Made by a program: the position numbers and the translations under genes
Notes under the pieces: model-generated
The model's input: the letters and a program-made list of their open reading frames with translations, nothing else
Databases searched by the model: none
What the model was told of the DNA's origin: nothing
Part shown: positions 31,146 through 42,973 of the stretch, in pieces
Layout of the letters: each line of letters starts with the position of its first letter
Position numbering within the stretch: the first letter of the stretch is position 1
From: Powellomyces hirtus
Taxonomy: Eukaryota; Chytridiomycota; Chytridiomycetes; Spizellomycetales; Powellomycetaceae
DNA: 64,000 bases
NCBI GenBank assembly: GCA_025526995.1
Contig: JAHLKG010000005.1
Location: 930,001 to 994,000 of the forward strand
Direction of reading: 5' to 3'

Positions 31146-33232
31146 TCACGCAACATGTTTTGTGATCCCACAGGCGTCCCTCAGTTTCAAGAACTGATCC
31201 CTAGCCAGTGGTTTTGTCAAGATGTCTGCAACCATGTCCTGAGTCGAGAGATACTCTAATGCAATCTCCAAGCGTCCTAGTGCTTCTCTGATAAAGTGGT
31301 ACCTCACTTCAATGTGTTTGGTGCTGGCATGCAATGTCGGGTTCTTAGCAAGAGCAATGGCACCCTGGTTGTCCTCAAAGAGCATTGTGGGTCCATCCTG
31401 CTTGAATCCGAGCTCCCCTGCAAGCAGACGAAGCCAAACAGCTTCCTTGGTGCACTGGGCTAGTGCCATGTACTCTGCTTCCGTGCTTGAAAGAGCTACA
31501 GTGGTCTGCCGCTTGGATTGCCAGGTGATAGGCCCGTTGAACATGAAGATGAATCCAGTGGTTGATCTCCTTGTGTCCAAACATCCAGCATAGTCAGAAT
31601 CCGAGTATCCAACCAGCTTCCTAGGATCAGAGACATTCTCTTTGCCTCCCATAAGGATTCCAAGTTCGCTTGTGCCCTTCAGGTATCTGATGATCCGCTT
31701 GGCAGCACTCCAATGCTCCTTTCCAGGCTTTGCAAGGTACTTGGACACAATTCCAACTGCAGCAGCAATGTCAGGGCGTGTTCCTAGCATGGCATAGATC
31801 AAACTGCCCACTGCATTCCTGTATGGCACAGAGCTCATCTCCAGCTCATCCGTCTCATTCTGAGGTGCCATGTTGTTTCTGAGGTGCAGTCCATGTTCCA
31901 TAGGCGTGGCATGAACCTTGGCATCTCCCATGTTGAATTTCGAAACGACGTCTTCAACATACTTCTTCTGAGACAACCAGATGGTGCGGGTGCTTCTGCT
32001 CCGTCTGATGTGAATCCCAAGGAAGTAATTCAGCTCTCCAAGGTCTGTCATCTCAAAAGCTCGCCTCAGCTCCTTCTTGACATCCCCCAGCTGTTCCTTG
32101 CTTGATGAGGCCACAATGAGGTCGTCCACATAGATCAGAATGTACTCTGTTGTCCCATTCTGACTCCTGTAGTACATGCAAGGCTCTGCAGTCGACTGCA
32201 CAAAGCCCATAGACTTGAGTTTGTGGTCTATCTTGTGGTTGAAGCGCCTTGCTGATTGCTTGAGGCCGTAGAGGGGTCTCCCAAGCTTGCAGACCCGTCC
32301 TGGATGCTTGGAATCCTCAAAGCCCTCCGGTTGGCGCATGTAGATCACATAGTCCAGATCCCCTTGCAAGAATGCTGTCTTCACGTCCATCTCATGTGCT
32401 TCCAAGTCGTCTGTAGCAATAATGGAGAACAGCAGTCTCATGGGACCAAACTTGGCAACAGGAGCAAACGTCTCCTGATAGTCCAATCCCTCTCTCTGAG
32501 AGAATCCCTTGGCAACAGGTCTTGCCTTGTATCTGTCAAGCTCTCCTGTGTCCTTCAGCTTTCGTTTGAAGACCCACTTGCATCCAATAGCTTTTCTGCC
32601 CGTTGGCAGATCCACAAGTTGCCATGTCCCATTCTTGGCAAGAGCATCCATCTCTTCCTGAGCAGCCTGACGCCATTGTGAAGCATCTGGCATGGTCTGG
32701 CTCTCCTTGTAGCTTGTGGGCTCGTTTGAGACAAAAGAGACAGCATAGGCAACTGCAGCAACGTTTGCAGCATTGCTTGAAGCCTTCCACCACTCTCCTG
32801 GCGGATTCCTGAGTCTTTTGGGGGTTGGAGAAGGCTCTGCAGCACTCTCATAGTCAGAGGACGGCTCAGGGGTCCGTTCCCTCATGTTCTCCTCTCCCTC
32901 TGACATGGCTGTGTCCTCAGAGTCGTCACTGACATCCTGCAGCTCGTCACTGACATCCTGCAGCTCGTCACTGACATCCTGCAGCTTCATTTCAGGCCCA
33001 ATTCCCACTTCCAGGCTCTCAGCAGGCACTTGGGGCGTCTGAGCAGACTGGAGGGATGGAATGAAGCTCTTCTCATCGAATTTGACACTTCTGGAGAACA
33101 GGATCTTCTTAGTCTGTATGTCCATAAGCCGGTATTCCTTGCTGTGGGAGCTATACCCCAGCATGATGCACTTGACGGCAGCATCATCCAGCTTCTGGCG
33201 CTTGTTGGGTTGAATGTAGGCATAGGCAATGC
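31146..33232 (-). pseudogene. Copia-4 D4 pol, second part (spacer, RT, RNase H)
   Basis: Open from the D5 insertion point inside integrase (after GCIAYAY) to the stop at 31146. It includes three LQDVSDE repeats, RT with YVDD, and RNase H. It ends KHVA. The upstream part lies beyond D5. Confidence 0.9.
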
Positions 33233-33732
33233 TGTTGAGACGTCTTGACATCTACAAACAGGAACTCAGCATACCAGATAGGTTGCTAGGTTGTTGTCAA
33301 GACTTGCAGAGGGTCTGAAGGTGCTTCCCAAGGTAGGGAAGGTCGCCTGTAGTGTTTGGCAGAGTGTACTAGACAAGTAGAGTGTGTTGGACTGTTATTA
33401 TATTGGTTGGGGATGCCCAGAGGGCGTCCTTTAATAACAATTTGGATCATAGTACATGTGTAGTGACAATCTAACTGTGCCCTAGCTTGGCCAAGACGGC
33501 CCTGGCCTGGCCTAGTATTGTTCCCAATCACAGGGTGTCTTTTTGCCTTTTCTTGGCGCTTCTATCAGCGCTCCAGACGTGTTCTAGGCCTTCCCAGGCC
33601 CTCTCCAGCTATTCTGGATCGTTCTAGACCATTCTGGACCATTCCAGACCATTCTAGACACAAGTGGATGTCCTCCCACATGTCCCGTGTGCTCTAAGTC
33701 CTCCCAGAGGCGCCCACAGGTAGATTCCAACA
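33233..33732 (-). repeat. Copia-4 D5 3' LTR, 500 bp
   Basis: TATTAAAG promoter variant, CCCGTGTG variant. Seven bases (GTGGGAG in sense) separate it from the pol stop codon. Confidence 0.95.
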
Positions 33733-33739
33733 CTCCCAC

Positions 33740-36700
33740 TCACGAAACATGTTTTGTGATCCCACAGGCGTCCCTCAGTTTCAAGAACTGATCCCTAGCC
33801 AGTGGTTTTGTCAAGATGTCTGCAACCATGTCCTGAGTCGAGAGATACTCTAATGCAATCTCCAAGCGTCCTAGTGCTTCTCTGATAAAGTGGTACCTCA
33901 CTTCAATGTGTTTGGTGCTGGCATGCAATGTCGGGTTCTTAGCAAGAGCAATGGCACCCTGGTTGTCCTCAAAGAGCATTGTGGGTCCATCCTGCTTGAA
34001 TCCAAGCTCCCCTGCAAGCAGACGAAGCCAAACAGCTTCCTTGGTGCACTGGGCTAGTGCCATGTACTCTGCTTCCGTGCTTGAAAGAGCTACAGTGGTC
34101 TGCCGCTTGGATTGCCAGGTGATAGGCCCGTTGAACATGAAGATGAATCCAGTGGTTGATCTCCTTGTGTCCAAACATCCAGCATAGTCGGAATCCGAGT
34201 ATCCAACCAGCTTCCTAGGCTCAGAGACATTCTCTTTGCCTCCCAGAAGGATTCCAAGTTCGCTTGTGCCCTTCAGGTATCTGATGATCCGCTTGGCAGC
34301 ACTCCAATGCTCCTTTCCAGGCTTTGCAAGGTACTTGGACACAATTCCAACTGCAGCAGCAATGTCAGGGCGTGTTCCTAGCATGGCATAGATCAAACTG
34401 CCCACTGCATTCCTGTATGGCACATAGCTCATCTCCAGCTCCTCCGTCTCATTCTGAGGTGCCATGTTGTTTCTGAGGTGCAGTCCATGTTCCATAGGCG
34501 TGGCATGAACCTTGGCATCTCCCATGTTGAATTTCGAAACGACCTCTTCAACATACTTCTTCTGAGACAACCAGATGGTGCGGGTGCTTCTGCTCCGTCT
34601 GATGTGAATCCCAAGGAAGTAATTCAGCTCTCCAAGGTCTGTCATCTCAAAAGCTCGCCTCAGCTCCTTCTTGACATCCCCCAGCTGTTCCTTGCTTGAT
34701 GAGGCCACAATGAGGTCGTCCACATAGATCAGAATGTACTCTGTTGTCCCATTCTGACTCCTGTAGTACATGCAAGGCTCTGCAGTCGACTGCACAAAGC
34801 CCATAGACTTCAGTTTGTGGTCTATCTTGTGGTTGAAGCGCCTTGCTGATTGCTTGAGGCCGTAGAGGGGTCTCCCAAGCTTGCAGACCCGTCCTGGATG
34901 CTTGGAATCCTCAAAGCCCTCCGGTTGGCGCATGTAGATCACATAGTCCAGATCCCCTTGCAAGAATGCTGTCTTCACGTCCATCTGATGTGCCTCCAAG
35001 TCATCTGTGGCAATGATGGAGAACAGCAGTCTCATGGGACCAAACTTGGCAACAGGAGCAAACGTCTCCTGATAGTCCAATCCCTCTCTCTGAGAGAATC
35101 CCTTGGCAACAAGTCTTGCCTTGTATCTGTCAAGCTCTCCTGTGTCCTTCAGCTTTCGTTTGAAGACCCACTTGCATCCAATAGCTTTTCTGCCCGTTGG
35201 CAGATCCACAAGTTGCCATGTCCCATTCTTGGCAAGAGCATCCATCTCTTCCTGAGCAGCCTGACGCCATTGTGAAGCATCTGGCATGGTCTGGCTCTCC
35301 TTGTAGCTTGTGGGCTCGTTTGAGACAAAGGAGACAGCATAGGCAACTGCAGCAACGTTTGCAGCGTTGCTTGAAGCCTTCCACCACTCTCCTGGCGGCT
35401 TCCTGAGTCTTTTGGGGGTTGGAGAAGGCTCTGCAGCACTCTCATAGTCAGAGGACGGCTCAGGGGTCCGTTCCCTCATGTTCTCCTCTCCCTCTGACAT
35501 GTCTGTGTCCTCAGAGTCGTTACTGACATCCTGCAGCTCGTCACTGACATCCTGCAGCTCGTCACTGACATCCTGCAGCTTCATTTCGGGCCCAATTCCC
35601 ACTTCCAGGCTCTCAGCAGGCACTTGGGGCGTCTGAGCAGACTGGAGGGATGGAATGAAGCTCTTCTCATCGAATTTGACACTTCTGGAGAACAGGATCT
35701 TCTTAGTCTGTATGTCCATAAGCCGGTATTCCTTGCTGTGGGAGCTATACCCCAGCATGATGCACTTGACAGCAGCATCATCCAGCTTCTGGCGCTTGTT
35801 GGGTTGAATGTAGGCATAGGCAATGCATCCAAACGTCCTCAAATGTCCCAGAGATGGTGGGATACCATGGAACATCTCATAAGGCGTCTTGGGGCATGCA
35901 ACAGTGGGAGATCTGTTCCTCAGATAGACTGCTGTCATGATTGCTTCTCCCCAGAAACGCTTGTCCAAGCCTGACTGCTTCAACAAACATCTCCCCATCT
36001 CCACAAGGGTACGGTTGGCTCGTTCAGCAACACCATTTTGCTGTGGAGTATTTACTGAACTCCTCTGATGCTGTGTGCCCTTCTCCTTGAAGTGGTCCCT
36101 TAGCAAGTTGCTCATGTACTCGCCTCCTGGGTCGGATCTGACAGCTTTGATCTGCTTTCCATGTAGGGGGACAAGTGCTGCTTCCAGCTCCTGATAGTGC
36201 CTAGCAACTTCTCCCTTGGTCTTCATAAGGCAAACATGGAAATATCTTGTCTTGTCATCAATGAATGTGACAAAATAGCGATATCCAGTGATCGTGGGTG
36301 GTTCAACTGGTCCCCAGACATCTGTGTGGATCAATCCCAGCTTCTCTGATGCTCTGGAGGCCTGTGCCTTGGGGAATGGCGCTCTGCTTGCTTTGCTGAG
36401 TGCACAAGTGTCACAAATGCTCAAGCTCCCACTAGTTTGAACGCCCTTGGCAAGCTTGGTGAGCCTTCCAATGTCTGCAACGTTCAAATGGCCGAGTCTC
36501 TGATGCCATAGGGACAAGTCCTGACTTGTTGTGTCCCTTCCAACATTGTGGGCAATCCCAGCATTTGCCTGCCCATGTGTTGTCTCGAATGTGTAGACAA
36601 ATTGGTTCTCTTTGGCAAGGAAAGCCGTCCCATCCTTTGCAATGATCCGAGCAGCTTGTGGTCCCACTTCAAAACAAGCTCCAGCTTTGGCAAGGCGAGC

Positions 36701-37792
36701 CAGTGATAGGAGGTTCTTGGTCATCTTGGGGACGTGCCAGCAGTTCTGGATTTGCAGGGGCACTGTCTTCCCCTCTGTGTTGATCACCCATGTGTGAAGC
36801 GTTCCATGCCCCACAGCTTCCAATGTGTGATTGTCTGCCATCTCAATGGCGACAGGAGACATCTTCTCATAGTCCCCAAACAGCTCTCTGCGGCCAGTCA
36901 TGTGCTGAGAGGCTCCTGAGTCCAAAATCCAAGTGTTGGATGTCAGGGATGGCATCTGAGTTCCAATGGTGGTGAAAGCAAAGCCTCCAGGCGTCTGTTG
37001 AGTTGAGTTGGCCTGGTTTAGGCCCTTCTTCTCGTCTGCTGCCCTCTTGTGGCATTCCTTCTTGATGTGGCCCTTCTTGTTGCAGTAGTGACAGACTGCC
37101 TCCTTCTTCCAATCTGGCTTTCCCCCAGCCTTGTTGGTCTTCTGAGCATTCTCTTTGGTGTCAGCTTGTGTGAAGAAGGCTTTTGCTGCCTTTCCAGAGT
37201 TCTTCTTTCCATCTGCACGCCTCATTTCCTCCTGCAACAGCCTGGATGTCACAAAAGCCAAGTCCAGCTTCTCACTGGTCGACTCCAGAGTCATCACAAG
37301 GGTGTCAAAGGCTTCTGGAAGGGAAGAGAGCAAGGAGAACACATGGTCCTCCTCAGAAACGGGAGCTCCGATGGCTGCAAGTTCCTGGGTCATCCTCTTG
37401 ATCTTGTTGATGTGGATGGTCATGGAATCAGTTGGGTCCATTGTCACAGTGAGGAACCGACGTCTCAGGAAGTGTCTGTTGGCAACCCCCTTCTTCTCAT
37501 GCACCTCCCTCAGCTTTTCCCATGCTTCAAGGGCGGATTCAGCCTCATGAACATGCATCAATTGCTCATCATTCAAAGACATGATCAGCAGAGCCAGAGC
37601 TCTCTCATCTCGACGTATCCAGTCGTCTGATGCTGTGTTGGTGGCCTTGGCAGTTCCTGAGCCGTCCTTGATGTCAATGGCATCCCAAAGTCCCTTCTCA
37701 ATCAACAGCATCTTCATTTTCAACTTCCAAAGGTGAAAGTTCTCCCCAGTGAACCTCTCAATGGACACTCGGCTGTCAGAGTCGCCAGCCAT
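33740..37792 (-). CDS. Copia-4 D5 Gag-Pol polyprotein, 1350 aa, intact
   Basis: Starts at ATG 37792 (MAGDSD), single frame, stop TGA. Order: gag (about 10-200), zinc knuckle C234, C237, H242, C247; protease D291-S-G; integrase zinc H430, H435, C460, C463; integrase D491, D554, E590 (D,D35E); acidic spacer with three LQDVSDE repeats (739-758); RT about 860-1110 with YVDD at 1023-1026; RNase H with D1200, E1240, D1276. It would assemble cytoplasmic particles, reverse-transcribe element RNA from initiator tRNA-Met and integrate cDNA in the nucleus. All catalytic residues are present; one private change is Ser to Tyr in EMSYVPYRN. Gag and Pol share one frame with no visible shift site, so how a Gag excess is made is not evident. 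Confidence 0.95.
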   Translation of the reverse strand: MAGDSDSRVSIERFTGENFHLWKLKMKMLLIEKGLWDAIDIKDGSGTAKATNTASDDWIRRDERALALLIMSLNDEQLMHVHEAESALEAWEKLREVHEKKGVANRHFLRRRFLTVTMDPTDSMTIHINKIKRMTQELAAIGAPVSEEDHVFSLLSSLPEAFDTLVMTLESTSEKLDLAFVTSRLLQEEMRRADGKKNSGKAAKAFFTQADTKENAQKTNKAGGKPDWKKEAVCHYCNKKGHIKKECHKRAADEKKGLNQANSTQQTPGGFAFTTIGTQMPSLTSNTWILDSGASQHMTGRRELFGDYEKMSPVAIEMADNHTLEAVGHGTLHTWVINTEGKTVPLQIQNCWHVPKMTKNLLSLARLAKAGACFEVGPQAARIIAKDGTAFLAKENQFVYTFETTHGQANAGIAHNVGRDTTSQDLSLWHQRLGHLNVADIGRLTKLAKGVQTSGSLSICDTCALSKASRAPFPKAQASRASEKLGLIHTDVWGPVEPPTITGYRYFVTFIDDKTRYFHVCLMKTKGEVARHYQELEAALVPLHGKQIKAVRSDPGGEYMSNLLRDHFKEKGTQHQRSSVNTPQQNGVAERANRTLVEMGRCLLKQSGLDKRFWGEAIMTAVYLRNRSPTVACPKTPYEMFHGIPPSLGHLRTFGCIAYAYIQPNKRQKLDDAAVKCIMLGYSSHSKEYRLMDIQTKKILFSRSVKFDEKSFIPSLQSAQTPQVPAESLEVGIGPEMKLQDVSDELQDVSDELQDVSNDSEDTDMSEGEENMRERTPEPSSDYESAAEPSPTPKRLRKPPGEWWKASSNAANVAAVAYAVSFVSNEPTSYKESQTMPDASQWRQAAQEEMDALAKNGTWQLVDLPTGRKAIGCKWVFKRKLKDTGELDRYKARLVAKGFSQREGLDYQETFAPVAKFGPMRLLFSIIATDDLEAHQMDVKTAFLQGDLDYVIYMRQPEGFEDSKHPGRVCKLGRPLYGLKQSARRFNHKIDHKLKSMGFVQSTAEPCMYYRSQNGTTEYILIYVDDLIVASSSKEQLGDVKKELRRAFEMTDLGELNYFLGIHIRRSRSTRTIWLSQKKYVEEVVSKFNMGDAKVHATPMEHGLHLRNNMAPQNETEELEMSYVPYRNAVGSLIYAMLGTRPDIAAAVGIVSKYLAKPGKEHWSAAKRIIRYLKGTSELGILLGGKENVSEPRKLVGYSDSDYAGCLDTRRSTTGFIFMFNGPITWQSKRQTTVALSSTEAEYMALAQCTKEAVWLRLLAGELGFKQDGPTMLFEDNQGAIALAKNPTLHASTKHIEVRYHFIREALGRLEIALEYLSTQDMVADILTKPLARDQFLKLRDACGITKHVS

Positions 37793-38071
37793 CTTGTGCA
37801 AAGAGTGTGGCAAAATGGGATAGTCCCGGTGTTCAACCGCAAGTGGTCAGAACCTGCTCCAGAAAATCCACTCCAGTCCAGTCCAGTCCAGACAATAGCT
37901 CGTTTGATGGTCAGACGCAGGTGTCCTATGCCTGCTATCTAGGCTTCTCGAGTGCTCAAACAGTTCTCCAAGTCCTCAGCAGCACCAGTGATAGGCACAG
38001 TGACGTGTTTCCCAGATAGGGATAGAGGTGGAGTCAGTAATGTTCAGACAGCTGTGTCAGGGCTCATAACC

Positions 38072-38571
38072 TGTTGAGACGTCTTGACATCTACAAACAG
38101 GAACTCAGCATACCAGATAGGTTGCTAGGTTGTTGTCAAGACTTGCAGAGGGTCTGAAGGTGCTTCCCAAGGTAGGGAAGGTCGCCTGTAGTGTTTGGCA
38201 GAGTGTACTAGACAAGTAGAGTGTGTTGGACTGTTATTATATTGGTTGGGGATGCCCAGAGGGCGTCCTTTAATAACAATTTGGATCATAGTACATGTGT
38301 AGTGACAATCTAACTGTGCCCTAGCTTGGCCAAGACGGCCCTGGCCTGGCCTAGTATTGTTCCCAATCACAGGGTGTCTTTTTGCCTTTTCTTGGCGCTT
38401 CTATCAGCGCTCCAGACGTGTTCTAGGCCTTCCCAGGCCCTCTCCAGCTATTCTGGATCGTTCTAGACCATTCTGGACCATTCCAGACCATTCTAGACAC
38501 AAGTGGATGTCCTCCCACATGTCCCGTGTGCTCTAAGTCCTCCCAGAGGCGCCCACAGGTAGATTCCAACA
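38072..38571 (-). repeat. Copia-4 D5 5' LTR, 500 bp
   Basis: Looks identical to the D5 3' LTR. Primer site 38056-38071, AATGC follows at 38572. Confidence 0.95.
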
Positions 38572-40543
38572 AATGCATCCAAACGTCCTCAAATGTCCCA
38601 GAGATGGTGGGATACCATGGAACATCTCATAAGGCGTCTTGGGGCATGCAACAGTGGGAGATCTGTTCCTCAGATAGACTGCTGTCATGATTGCTTCTCC
38701 CCAGAAACGCTTGTCCAAGCCTGACTGCTTCAACAAACATCTCCCCATCTCCACAAGGGTACGGTTGGCTCGTTCAGCAACACCATTTTGCTGTGGAGTA
38801 TTTACTGAACTCCTCTGATGCTGTGTGCCCTTCTCCTTGAAGTGGTCCCTTAGCAAGTTGCTCATGTACTCGCCTCCTGGGTCGGATCTGACAGCTTTGA
38901 TCTGCTTTCCATGTAGGGGGACGAGTGCTGCTTCCAGCTCCTGATAGTGCCTAGCAACTTCTCCCTTGGTCTTCATAAGGCAAACATGGAAATATCTCGT
39001 CTTGTCATCAATGAATGTGACGAAATAGCGATATCCAGTGATTGTGGGTGGTTCAACTGGTCCCCAGACATCTGTGTGGATCAATCCCAGCTTCTCTGAT
39101 GCTCTGGAGGCCTGTGCCTTGGGGAATGGCGCTCTGCTTGCTTTGCTGAGTGCACAAGTGTCACAAATGCTCAAGCTCCCACTGGTTTGAACGCCCTTGG
39201 CAAGCTTGGTGAGCCTTCCAATGTCTGCAACATTCAAATGGCCGAGTCTCTGATGCCATAGGGACAAGTCCTGACTTGTTGTGTCCCTTCCAACATTGTG
39301 GGCAATCCCAGCATTTGCCTGCCCATGTGTTGTCTCGAATGTGTAGACAAATTGGTTCTCTTTGGCAAGGAAAGCCGTCCCATCCTTTGCAATGATCCGA
39401 GCAGCCTGTGGTCCCACATCAAAACAAGCTCCAGCTTTGGCAAGGCGAGCCAGTGATAGGAGGTTCTTGGTCATCTTGGGGACGTGCCAGCAGTTTCTGG
39501 ATTTGCAGGGGCACTGTCTTCCCCTCTGTGTTGATCACCCATGTGTGAAGCGTTCCATGCCCCACAGCTTCCAATGTGTGATTGTCTGCCATCTCAATGG
39601 CGACAGGAGACATCTTCTCATAGTCCCCAAACAGCTCTCTGCGGCCAGTCATGTGCTGAGAGGCTCCTGAGTCCAAAATCCAAGTGTTGGATGTCAGGGA
39701 TGGCATCTGAGTTCCAATGGTGGTGAAAGCAAAGCCTCCAGGCGTCTGCTGAGTCGAGTTGGCCTGGTTTAGGCCCTTCTTCTCGTCTGCTGCCCTCTTG
39801 TGGCAGTCCTTCTTGATGTGGCCCTTCTTGTTGCAGTAGTGACAGACTGCCTCCTTCTTCCAATCTGGCTTTCCCCCAGCCTTGTTGGTCTTCTGAGCAT
39901 TCCCTTTGGTGTCAGCTTGTGTGAAGAAGGCTTTTGCTGCCTTTCCAGAGTTCTTCTTTCCATCTGCACGCCTCATTTCCTCCTGCAACAGCCTGGATGT
40001 CACAAAAGCCAAGTCCAGCTTCTCACTGGTCGACTCCAGAGTCATCACAAGGGTGTCAAAGGCTTCTGGAAGGGAAGAGAGCAAGGAGAACACATGGTCC
40101 TCCTCAGAAACGGGAGCTCCGATGGCTGCAAGTTCCTGGGTCATCCTCTTGATCTTGTTGATGTGGATGGTCATGGAATCAGTTGGGTCCATTGTCACAG
40201 TGAGGAACCGACGTCTCAGGAAGTGTCTGTTGGCAACCCCCTTCTTCTCATGCACCTCCCTCAGCTTTTCCCATGCTTCAAGGGCAGATTCGGCCTCATG
40301 AACATGCATCAATTGCTCATCATTCAAAGACATGATCAGCAGAGCCAGAGCTCTCTCATCTCGACGTATCCAGTCGTCTGATGCTGTGTTGGTGGCCTTG
40401 GCAGTTCCAGAGCCGTCCTTGATGTCAATGGCATCCCAAAGTCCCTTCTCAATCAACAGCATCTTCATTTTCAACTTCCAAAGGTGAAAGTTTTCCCCAG
40501 TGAACCTCTCAATGGACACTCGGATGTCAGAGTCGCCAGCCAT
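38572..40543 (-). pseudogene. Copia-4 D4 gag-pol, first part, with frameshift
   Basis: Starts at ATG 40543. Gag, zinc knuckle (…KKDC variant) and protease DSGAS are open; an extra T in the run at 39494-39496 (CAGTTTCTGG against CAGTTCTGG) shifts the frame after LQIQ, about residue 350. The correct frame resumes as MTKNLLSL and runs through the integrase core to the D5 insertion. The same extra T is in D6 and D6'. Confidence 0.95.
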
Positions 40544-40822
40544 CTTGTGCAAAGAGTGTGGCAAAATGGGATAGTCCCGGTGTTCAACCGCAAGTGGTCA
40601 GAACCTGCTCCAGAAAATCCACTCCAGTCCAGTCCAGTCCAGACAATAGCTCGTTGGATGGTCAGACGCAGGTGTCCTATGCCTGCTATCTAGGCTTCTC
40701 GAGTGCTCAAACAGTTCTCCAAGTCCTCAGCAGTACCAGTGATAGGCACAGTGACGTGTTTCCCAGATAGGGATAGAGGTGGAGTCAGTAATGTTCAGAC
40801 AGCTGTGTCAGGGCTCATAACC

Positions 40823-41322
40823 TGTTGAGACGTCTTGACATCTACAAACAGGAACTCAGCATACCAGATAGGTTGCTAGGTTGTTGTCAAGACTTGCAGA
40901 GGGTCTGAAGGTGCTTCCCAAGGTAGGGAAGGTCGCCTATAGTGTTTGGCAGAGTGTACTAGACAAGTAGAGTGTGTTGGACTGTTATTATATTGGTTGG
41001 GGATGCCCAGAGGGCGTCCTTTAATAACAATTTGGATCATAGTACATGTGTAGTGACAATCTAACTGTGCCCTAGCTTGGCCAAGACGGCCCTGGCCTGG
41101 CCTAGTATTGTTCCCAATCACAGGGTGTCTTTTTGCCTTTTCTTGGCGCTTCTATCAGCGCTCCAGACGTGTTCTAGGCCTTCCCAGGCCCTCTCCAGCT
41201 ATTCTGGATCGTTCTAGACCATTCTGGACCATTCCAGACCATTCTAGACACAAGTGGATGTCCTCCCACATGTCCCGTGTGCTCTAAGTCCTCCCAGAGG
41301 CGCCCACAGGTAGATTCCAACA
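40823..41322 (-). repeat. Copia-4 LTR shared by D4 and D6
   Basis: 500 bp, TATTAAAG and GCCTATAG variants like the D2 LTRs, although D4 and D6 coding sequence is of the other subfamily. The first bases of D6 next to it (KHVS codons) are also D2/D5-like. This points to recombination between subfamilies within the array. Confidence 0.95.
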
Positions 41323-41329
41323 CTCCCAC

Positions 41330-42466
41330 TCACGAAACATGTTTTGTGATCCCACAGGCGTCCCTCAGTTTCAAGAACTGATCCCTAGCCAGTGGTTTTG
41401 TCAAGATGTCTGCAACCATGTCCTGAGTCGAGAGATACTCTAATGCAATCTCCAAGCGTCCTAGTGCTTCTCTGATAAAGTGGTACCTCACTTCAATGTG
41501 TTTGGTGCTGGCATGCAATGTCGGGTTCTTAGCAAGAGCAATGGCACCCTGGTTGTCCTCAAAGAGCATTGTGGGTCCATCCTGCTTGAATCCGAGCTCC
41601 CCTGCAAGCAGACGAAGCCAAACAGCTTCCTTGGTGCACTGGGCTAGTGCCATGTACTCTGCTTCCGTGCTTGAAAGAGCTACAGTGGTCTGCCGCTTGG
41701 ATTGCCAGGTGATAGGCCTGTTGAACATGAAGATGAATCCAGTGGTTGATCTCCTTGTGTCCAAACATCCAGCATAGTCAGAATCCGAGTATCCAACCAG
41801 CTTCCTAGGATCAGAGACATTCTCTTTGCCTCCCATAAGGATTCCAAGTTCGCTTGTGCCCTTCAGGTATCTGATGATCCGCTTGGCAGCACTCCAATGC
41901 TCCTTTCCAGGCTTTGCAAGGTACTTGGACACAATTCCAACTGCAGCAGCAATGTCAGGGCGTGTTCCTAGCATGGCATAGATCAAACTGCCCACTGCAT
42001 TCCTGTATGGCACAGAGCTCATCTCCAGCTCATCCGTCTCATTCTGAGGTGCCATGTTGTTTCTGAGGTGCAGTCCATGTTCCATAGGCGTGGCATGAAC
42101 CTTGGCATCTCCCATGTTGAATTTCGAAACGACGTCTTCAACATACTTCTTCTGAGACAACCAGATGGTGCGGGTGCTTCTGCTCCGTCTGATGTGAATC
42201 CCAAGGAAGTAATTCAGCTCTCCAAGGTCTGTCATCTCAAAAGCTCGCCTCAGCTCCTTCTTGACATCCCCCAGCTGTTCCTTGCTTGATGAGGCCACAA
42301 TGAGGTCGTCCACATAGATCAGAATGTACTCTGTTGTCCCATTCTGACTCCTGTAGTACATGCAAGGCTCTGCAGTCGACTGCACAAAGCCCATAGACTT
42401 GAGTTTGTGGTCTATCTTGTGGTTGAAGCGCCTTGCTGATTGCTTGAGGCCGTAGAGGGGTCTCCC
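41330..42466 (-). pseudogene. Copia-4 D6 pol, second part (RT end, RNase H)
   Basis: Open from the D7 insertion point in RT (after RPLYGLKQ codons, at GGTCTCCC) through YVDD and RNase H to the stop at 41330. Shares KYVEDVV and MGGKENVSD with D4 and has a private NRPITWQ change. It ends KHVS. Confidence 0.9.
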
Positions 42467-42966
42467 TGTTGAGACGTCTTGACATCTACAAACAGGAACT
42501 CAGCATACCAGATAGGTTGCTAGGTTGTTGTCAAGACTTGCAGAGGGTCTGAAGGTGCTTCCCAAGGTAGGGAAGGTCGCCTGTAGTGTTTGGCAGAGTG
42601 TACTAGACAAGTAGAGTGTGTTGGACTGTTATTATATTGGTTGGGGATGCCCAGAGGGCGTCCTTTAATAACAATTTGGATCATAGTACATGTGTAGTGA
42701 CAATCTAACTGTGCCCTAGCTTGGCCAAGACGGCCCTGGCCTGGCCTAGTATTGTTCCCAATCACAGGGTGTCTTTTTGCCTTTTCTTGGCGCTTCCATC
42801 AGCGCTCCAGACGTGTTCTAGGCCTTCCCAGGCCCTCTCCAGCTATTCTGGATCGTTCTAGACCATTCTGGACCAGTCCAGACCATTCTAGACACAAGTG
42901 GATGTCCTCCCACATGTCCCGTGTGCTCTAAGTCCTCCCAGAGGCGCCCACAGGTAGATTCCAACA
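42467..42966 (-). repeat. Copia-4 D7 3' LTR, 500 bp
   Basis: Marker GGACCAGTCC (other LTRs GGACCATTCC), TATTAAAG promoter variant. Confidence 0.95.
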
Positions 42967-42973
42967 CTCCCAC

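Larger units (their letters stand above)
33233..38571 (-). mobile_element. Copia-4 element D5, complete, nested in D4
   Basis: 5339 bp with two 500-bp LTRs that look identical by eye, perfect AATGC duplication (33228-33232 and 38572-38576), primer site, polypurine tract and one unbroken polyprotein frame. This is the profile of a recent insertion and of a potentially autonomous element. Confidence 0.95.
30639..41322 (-). mobile_element. Copia-4 element D4 (array unit 2), split by D5
   Basis: Internal pieces 31139-33232 and 38577-40822 total 4340 bp, one base more than in intact copies because of an inserted T. Both flanking LTRs are shared with neighbours. It carries KARPVAKG, KYVEDVV and MGGKENVSD, which it shares with D6. 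Confidence 0.9.

Noticed and set aside
42462..42466. CTCCC as an artefact rather than a D7 target duplication
   Set aside because: CTCCC is also the normal sequence inside the Copia-4 LTR border, but here the flanks GAGGGGT and AAGCTTGC rejoin as contiguous RT sequence present in other copies, so the duplication is real.
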